Source: Desulfobulbaceae bacterium (GTDB taxonomy: Bacteria > Desulfobacterota > Desulfobulbia > Desulfobulbales > Desulfobulbaceae). Taken from it: DNA of 10,264 bases. Position 1 is the first letter of the stretch. Every line of letters begins with the position of its first letter. The notes beneath the pieces were generated by a model. The model ran no database searches. It worked only from the letters and a program-made list of their open reading frames with translations, and had not been told where the DNA came from. Location: assembly GCA_007121995.1 (NCBI GenBank), contig SKJK01000100.1, positions 1 through 10,264 on the forward strand. Direction: 5' to 3'. A program made the position numbers and the translations under genes. This document shows, one piece after another, positions 6,111-10,264 of this stretch.

Positions 6111-8639
6111 ATGCAGAAAGAAGAAAAACTGCTCGTCGGTCTGGCGGGCCAGCAGAATGCCGGCAAGTCGACGGTGTTCAATATGCTCACCGGTGCCCAT
6201 CAGCACGTGGCCAACTATCCCGGGGTCACGGTTGATAAAAAATACGGTTTGTATCGGCATGAAGGGGTCAAGGTTGAGATCGTCGACCTGCCCGGCACCT
6301 ACAGCCTGACCTCATTTTCCCTGGAAGAGCGGGTTGCCCGTGATTTTCTCATCACCGCGCAACCGGACGTCCTCATCAACGTGGTCGATGCCTCCTCGCT
6401 GAAACGAAGCCTCTATTTCACCTTTCAGATTCTGGAAATGGGCTTTCCGGTGGTGGTGGCCCTCAACATGATGGACGTGGCGGCCCGCAACGGGTTACGC
6501 ATTGATGTCGAACGCCTGCAGCACCGGCTCGGGGTGGATATCGTGCCCACGGTGGGCCGAAAAGGCAAAGGGAAAAAAGAAGTACGGGATGCGGTTCTGG
6601 CGGCAGCGCAACGCAGAGAGGGCAAGGCTCTGGAAATCACCTACGAAGAGTTGGAACCTGCCATCCGCTCCCTCCACGCCATGCTGGAGCGGCCGGAACT
6701 CATCGGTACCTGCCCGCTCCGCTGGCTGGCGGTGAAACTGGTCGAAGGTGATAGCGAGGCGGAAAAACTACTCATCGGTAAACTCGGTCCTGATTGCGCC
6801 GAATTGGCAGCGGCTCGAACCATCCGCACTGAGTTCGAGGCCAGCCACTACATGACGGTGGCCGATTATCTGGTCGGTTGCCGTGACCGGCTGGCCACCT
6901 CCATCATCTCCACCTGTGTGAAGGAAACCAGAGAGGGGCGGACCAATATCACCGAGGCCATTGATTCCGTGGTCCTTAATCGGTTTGCCGCCCCGTTTTT
7001 TCTGATAGCCACGGTGTTTGTCATTTACCAGCTCTCCATTGTCAAGGGTTATGATCTGACTCAGTACTGGTGGCCGTTTCTGGCTAAATTCCGGGCCATG
7101 ACCGCATCGGCCCTGCCGGATGCGGGGCTGCTTCATGATCCCTATATTCGTTCCATGGGGTTATGGATGGTTGATTCGGCCAACGCCCTGCTCAACTATA
7201 TCCCAATTTTTCTCATTCTCTTTTCCCTCATCGCCATCCTCGAAGATTCGGGCTATATGGCGCGGATCGCGTTTATCCTCGATAAAATGTTCCATGCCTT
7301 CGGTCTCCACGGCCAGTCGACCCTGCCGTACATTCTCGGTGGGGTCTTTGCCGGTGGCTGCGCCGTGCCCGGGGTCATGGCCACCAAAGGTATTCCGGAC
7401 GAGCAGTCCCGCATGGCCACCATCCTGACCGTGCCCTACATGAACTGTCTGGCCAAGATCCCGTTTTATACTCTGCTGGTGAACGTTTTTTTTGTCGAGT
7501 ACAGATCATGGGTAATGCTGTTTCTGTCCACGATCACCATCTTCGTGGCCCTGCTGGTAGCCCGCCTGCTCACCGCGACCGTGCTCCGCGGCAAGGAAAC
7601 CGCTCCGTTTGTCATGGAGCTGCCCAATTATCATCCGCCCACCCTCTTCGGCGTCGGCCAGCGGGCTTTGGAACGGACCTGGCAGTACATTAAAAAGGTG
7701 GGCACCATAGTCATTGCCGTGTCCGTCTGCGTGTTTACCCTGCTGCAATTTCCCGGTCTCGGGGCCGAGCGTGTCAGGTTGTACGAGAGCGAGATGGAGG
7801 CTGCGGTGGCAAATTTCCATGAACGTATCAGCGCCAGTGCCTATGCCGAACAATTGCGTGCCGAGGAGGACCTGGTGCGCATGCTCAATCTCTACGCCGA
7901 ATACCGGGCTGCCCGACTTAATCTTCGCAGTCCTGCCGCCGCCGACGCCATGAACGAGCGTTTTCAGCGCAATGCTCCAGACCTGTTCATCTTCCTGCGG
8001 CCCGGAACGGATAGTGATGCACAGATGATCAGCAGAGCACTACGGAGTTTAGCTTCGCAACAGGTGTCCCTGCGTCGCCAGATCAAGGAGGAACAGATTG
8101 AATCCAGTTTTCTTGGCATGATCGGCAGGGGGCTTGAGCCTGTGACCCAGTGGGCCGGATTCAACTGGAAAATCAATGTGGCGATCCTCTCCTCCTTTGT
8201 GGCCCGCGAATCCAGCGTTGCCACCATCGGTGTCCTCTATCAGCAGGGGGCTGATGATAATCTAAGCCTGGAGGACCGCATGGCGGCGGAGACCAGGGAT
8301 GGCGGATTCACCCCGCTTCATGCTCTGGCGGTGATCATCTTTTTTGCCCTCTATCCCCCTTGCCTGGCCACCACCATCATGATCAAGGTGCAGACCGGAT
8401 CCTACGGGTGGATGCTGTTTTCCATCCTTTTCCCCACCGCTCTCGGTTTTGCCGTCGCCTCGGCAGTGTTCACCGGAGGCGGGGCCCTGGGGCTGAGTGG
8501 CATTCAGATGATGGCGCTTTTTTATGGTACCGTGGTGACCCTGGCCCTGATTGTCGGTCTCTACGGAGCCCGGGGAATGCGCCCCATCGGCTATCCTGAT
8601 CCTGATGATCGCTCCGGAGTAGCTGGTCGCACAGGGTAA
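6111..8639 (+). CDS. feoB: Ferrous iron transport protein B (FeoB)
   Basis: The 842-residue product is the GTP-driven inner-membrane Fe(II) importer. The N-terminal G domain shows G1 GQQNAGKST (13-21), G2 around VTVDKK (39-44), G3 DLPG (59-62) and G4 NMMD (119-122). A helical linker leads to the membrane part from about residue 290. Two gate regions are present: GGCAVPGVMATK (415-426, Cys417) and the later FVARESSVATIG block (696-707) with PPCLATT (749-755, Cys751). Between a helix ending near 548 and the block at about 665 lies a charged, helical segment of about 115 residues, which makes the protein longer than the usual 700-780. An in-frame TAA lies just upstream of ATG 6111 and the P-loop follows at once, so the start is fixed, yet no Shine-Dalgarno is visible. 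The 187-nt gap to feoA shows no gene. Confidence 0.96.
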   Translation: MQKEEKLLVGLAGQQNAGKSTVFNMLTGAHQHVANYPGVTVDKKYGLYRHEGVKVEIVDLPGTYSLTSFSLEERVARDFLITAQPDVLINVVDASSLKRSLYFTFQILEMGFPVVVALNMMDVAARNGLRIDVERLQHRLGVDIVPTVGRKGKGKKEVRDAVLAAAQRREGKALEITYEELEPAIRSLHAMLERPELIGTCPLRWLAVKLVEGDSEAEKLLIGKLGPDCAELAAARTIRTEFEASHYMTVADYLVGCRDRLATSIISTCVKETREGRTNITEAIDSVVLNRFAAPFFLIATVFVIYQLSIVKGYDLTQYWWPFLAKFRAMTASALPDAGLLHDPYIRSMGLWMVDSANALLNYIPIFLILFSLIAILEDSGYMARIAFILDKMFHAFGLHGQSTLPYILGGVFAGGCAVPGVMATKGIPDEQSRMATILTVPYMNCLAKIPFYTLLVNVFFVEYRSWVMLFLSTITIFVALLVARLLTATVLRGKETAPFVMELPNYHPPTLFGVGQRALERTWQYIKKVGTIVIAVSVCVFTLLQFPGLGAERVRLYESEMEAAVANFHERISASAYAEQLRAEEDLVRMLNLYAEYRAARLNLRSPAAADAMNERFQRNAPDLFIFLRPGTDSDAQMISRALRSLASQQVSLRRQIKEEQIESSFLGMIGRGLEPVTQWAGFNWKINVAILSSFVARESSVATIGVLYQQGADDNLSLEDRMAAETRDGGFTPLHALAVIIFFALYPPCLATTIMIKVQTGSYGWMLFSILFPTALGFAVASAVFTGGGALGLSGIQMMALFYGTVVTLALIVGLYGARGMRPIGYPDPDDRSGVAGRTG

Positions 8640-8713
8640 CCGGTTAATGAGTGTTTGTGACTCTAAGCTTCTGTAATATTTACCTTTTGCAAGGCGATGG
8701 ATGAGGTCGAGCT

Positions 8714-9232
8714 TCAAGGCGACTGATTGAAACCACTGAGGGAGAGTTCGCCGGAGGAAGTAAAGGGGATCTGTTTGCGGGAGCGCTGGATACCAATGCC
8801 GACCGTTCCGCGCAGGGTGTAGGAAAAGACCTTATCTTTAGCCCTACTTGGGTCCGTGATCCGGATGAGATCAACAACTGACGAGATCATGTCAAAAACA
8901 GAGGCGTAGAGGTGTACCGGAACGGTCGCGGTGCCGTGAGCGGGGACCACCTGGTCACTGGCGGCGATGCCGCTGGCAAAGTGACGGCCGTCGATTTCCA
9001 GATCACATTGGATAACGTGCAGGTCCAAGGGGATATCATTGGGGTTGAGGATGCGGAGCTGCACAAGGAACACCGTTTCCATGGGTTTGGCATCGACAAC
9101 ACGGATATCGGCGATTGAGATTCTGGGATTGTCACGCAGACCATAGACACCCGCACACCCAACCAAGGATGCCAGACAGCATATGAGCAAAAGTAAAAAG
9201 AAGGTTTTTTTCAGAATTCCAGTGTAATACAT
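8714..9232 (-). CDS. LEA14-like lipoprotein (LEA type 2/WHy domain)
   Basis: The 172-residue product has a basic start, a hydrophobic stretch (11-25) and a lipobox SLVGC with Cys26, so it is a predicted lipoprotein. The rest fits one LEA14/WHy beta-sandwich: an N-terminal strand ISIADIRVVDAKPMETVFLV, the hallmark NPN (63-65) in LRILNPNDIPLDL, the ASGIAASDQVVPAHGTATVP region, and a final strand with the typical basic PF segment (RKQIPF, 152-157). Bacterial members are linked to stress or cell-envelope functions, but the exact role is unknown. GGGAG lies about 8 nt before the ATG. It converges on feoB, with a 74-base gap between stop codons that shows no clear terminator. Confidence 0.85.
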   Translation of the reverse strand: MYYTGILKKTFFLLLLICCLASLVGCAGVYGLRDNPRISIADIRVVDAKPMETVFLVQLRILNPNDIPLDLHVIQCDLEIDGRHFASGIAASDQVVPAHGTATVPVHLYASVFDMISSVVDLIRITDPSRAKDKVFSYTLRGTVGIGIQRSRKQIPFTSSGELSLSGFNQSP

Positions 9233-9265
9233 GGCCGCTCCCGCGTTATTATGCCGATGACTCTT

Positions 9266-9294
9266 CTTTTAACCACCGCAAGGAACAAAGTCAA
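9266..9294 (-). promoter_or_regulatory. Promoter of the LEA14-like gene
   Basis: On the minus strand TTGACT (9289-9294) and TAAAAG (9266-9271) are 17 bases apart, 34 bases before the ATG. The hexamers match consensus at 5/6 and 4/6. It runs divergently from the tRNA promoter. Confidence 0.5.
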
Positions 9295-9310
9295 TATCTC
9301 GATGGAACTG

Positions 9311-9339
9311 TTGACGTTTCAGGAAGAACGCGGTATCAA
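9311..9339 (+). promoter_or_regulatory. Promoter of tRNA-Ser
   Basis: TTGACG (9311-9316) and TATCAA (9334-9339) are separated by 17 bases. The predicted start is a few bases before the tRNA 5' end, as is common for single-tRNA units. Confidence 0.5.
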
Positions 9340-9349
9340 TACCCACCCC

Positions 9350-9439
9350 GGAGGAGTGCCGGAGCGGTTGAACGGGACGGTCTCGAAAACCGTTGTGGGG
9401 GCAACTCCACCCAGGGTTCGAATCCCTGCTCCTCCGCCA
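9350..9439 (+). tRNA. tRNA-Ser (anticodon CGA)
   Basis: The acceptor stem GGAGGAG (9350-9356) pairs with CTCCTCC (9429-9435), followed by discriminator G and an encoded CCA (9437-9439). The anticodon stem ACGGT/ACCGT closes the loop CTCGAAA, placing CGA at 9384-9386, which reads UCG serine codons. A long variable arm (GTGGGGGCAACTCCAC region) marks it as a class II tRNA, as expected for serine. The T arm has GGTTCGAATCC. All arms are intact. Confidence 0.97.
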
Positions 9440-9468
9440 TCGTCCAGCACCATCTCGTGATGCCCATT

Positions 9469-9510
9469 AAGTCCTCAATTCTGCAAGGATTGCGGGCTTT
9501 TTGTTTTTTT
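9469..9510 (+). terminator. Intrinsic terminator after tRNA-Ser
   Basis: AAGTCCTCAAT (9469-9479) pairs with ATTGCGGGCTT (9489-9499) as an 11-bp stem with one mismatch and one G-T pair. The loop is 9 bases and a T-rich tract (TTTGTTTTTTT) follows immediately. It ends the tRNA transcript about 30 bases past the CCA. Confidence 0.8.
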
Positions 9511-9683
9511 CAACAACAGTATGGATGCTTCTGACACGTTTTTGCGAGAATTTTCCCATTGATTTCCGTGCATTTTTGCATTTCCAATGTTTTCTGGACT
9601 GAGCCCGAGATTTATACAGGATGGAACCTGTCTGCAGAATGAATTCCCGGTGCGGTAATATCACGGCAGATATCATAATTCTG

Positions 9684-9711
9684 TTGACAGGAGCACTTGG
9701 TGAAATAGATT
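9684..9711 (+). promoter_or_regulatory. Promoter of the AMMECR1-domain gene
   Basis: Consensus -35 TTGACA (9684-9689) precedes TAGATT (9706-9711, 4/6) by 16 bases. It is about 36 bases before the ATG and downstream of the tRNA terminator, so this gene is probably transcribed independently. The rest of the gap 9511-9683 shows no gene. Confidence 0.5.
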
Positions 9712-9746
9712 AAAGTGCTTGCCACCCGCAATAGATGGAGAAAAAT

Positions 9747-10264
9747 ATGACTATGCTCAGCCAACAGCAGGGACAGTTCCTCGTTCGCCTTGCCCGTCAA
9801 CGGATAGAAGAACAACTGGGGCTCGAACCGACAGCACCGGTTGCCGAGGCAGACCTGCAGGACCCGGTTCTGCAGGAACATCGAGGGATCTTTGTCACCC
9901 TGCATGCCAAAAATAAAGAACTGCGGGGTTGCATCGGCAGCCTTGTTGCCGGGGAATCCATTGTCGATGGTGTTGGCCGTCATGCTCTTAATGCCGCTTT
10001 TGACGATCATCGGTTTTCGCCGGTTACTGCTGCTGAACTGGCACACCTCCAGGTCGAGGTGTCCGTGCTCACCGAACCCGAGCCACTTGAGCCTGCCGTT
10101 GGAGAGGCTCTGCTGCAACGCTTGCGGCCGGGCAAGGACGGAGTCATTCTTCAGGGGCCTGGCGGGGCAAGCGCGACTTTTTTACCTCAGGTCTGGAGTC
10201 AACTCCCTGGGCCTGAGCAGTTTCTTGGTCATCTGTGTCGCAAGGCCGGCCTGGCTGAACAGGC
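9747..10264 (+). CDS. AMMECR1-domain protein (AmmeMemoRadiSam protein A), 3' end outside window
   Basis: The 172 codons present show the AMMECR1 domain: GIFVTLHAKNKELRGCIGSL (47-66) with its signature LRGCIGS (59-65), then HALNAAFDDHRFSPVTAAEL (79-98), VEVSVLTEP (103-111), GKDGVILQGPGGASATFLPQ (129-148) and FLGHLCRKAGL (159-169). Bacterial homologues of about this length often form a set with a Memo-like protein and a radical SAM enzyme (AmmeMemoRadiSam system); the biochemical role of the set is unresolved. If that pattern holds, the partners lie just beyond the right edge. GGAG (9737-9740) is 6 nt before the chosen ATG; another ATG two codons on is less well placed. Only the last residues are missing. 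Confidence 0.9.
   Translation, partial: MTMLSQQQGQFLVRLARQRIEEQLGLEPTAPVAEADLQDPVLQEHRGIFVTLHAKNKELRGCIGSLVAGESIVDGVGRHALNAAFDDHRFSPVTAAELAHLQVEVSVLTEPEPLEPAVGEALLQRLRPGKDGVILQGPGGASATFLPQVWSQLPGPEQFLGHLCRKAGLAEQ

Noticed and set aside
5947..6309. A plus-strand frame covering the feoA-feoB gap, as a second FeoA or small gene
   Set aside because: No FeoA blocks are visible, no ribosome site, and it runs deep into the feoB G domain in another frame.
9612..10118. A 168-codon minus-strand frame at the right end
   Set aside because: Antisense to the AMMECR1-domain gene, which has clear family motifs, promoter and ribosome site.
1..10264. CRISPR arrays, insertion sequences, phage genes or integration sites beside tRNA-Ser
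   Set aside because: No regularly spaced repeats, transposase or integrase motifs, or duplicated tRNA 3' end were seen.

Overview
The window looks like a bacterial chromosome fragment from a Gram-negative, probably anaerobic, deltaproteobacterial (Desulfobacterota, perhaps Desulfobulbales-like) organism. This is an inference from gene content only: a FeoAB system with the GQQNAGKST-type P-loop, a FeoB-associated Cys-rich membrane protein, a DUF4198/NikK-like metal-uptake protein, LEA14 and TlpA-like lipoproteins, and an AmmeMemoRadiSam protein A. No 16S or other taxonomic marker is present.

Layout, left to right. (1) 67-861 (+): a membrane-anchored alpha/beta hydrolase. (2) 983-1250 (+): a frameshifted HU-type DNA-binding gene. 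(3) 1298-2239 (-): an EamA/DMT permease. (4) 2375-2893 (-): a TlpA-like thioredoxin lipoprotein. (5) 2943-3326 (-): the scrambled remains of an unrecognised gene. (6) 3336-3539 (-): a FeoB-associated Cys-rich membrane protein. (7) 3540-3880: a gene-poor stretch with inverted repeats and an open frame lacking a good start. (8) 3881-4696 and 4804-5121 (-): two exported proteins, DUF4198 and a small Cys-containing partner, sharing one promoter. (9) 5346-5558 (+): the C-terminal end of a GGDEF domain, a gene relic. (10) 5675-5923 and 6111-8639 (+): feoA and feoB. (11) 8714-9232 (-): a LEA14-like lipoprotein. (12) 9350-9439 (+): tRNA-Ser(CGA) with promoter and terminator. (13) 9747 to the window end (+): an AMMECR1-domain protein cut by the edge.

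The core is a divergent metal-acquisition locus. The exported DUF4198 pair runs leftward and feoAB runs rightward, with the Cys-rich Feo partner stranded on the leftward side. The most interesting signal is a 14-bp element, TTAGC-N4-CCTAA, found once on each side. One copy (5188-5201) overlaps the spacer and -10 of the leftward promoter. The other (5644-5657) lies just downstream of the predicted feoA promoter. Each copy matches the inner 14 bases of the DtxR/IdeR operator consensus at 12 of 14 positions, which suggests one iron-sensing repressor controls both sides.

The window also holds three decaying genes (HU, GGDEF, and the unknown at 2943-3326), so the flanks of the metal locus appear to have been rearranged or eroded.
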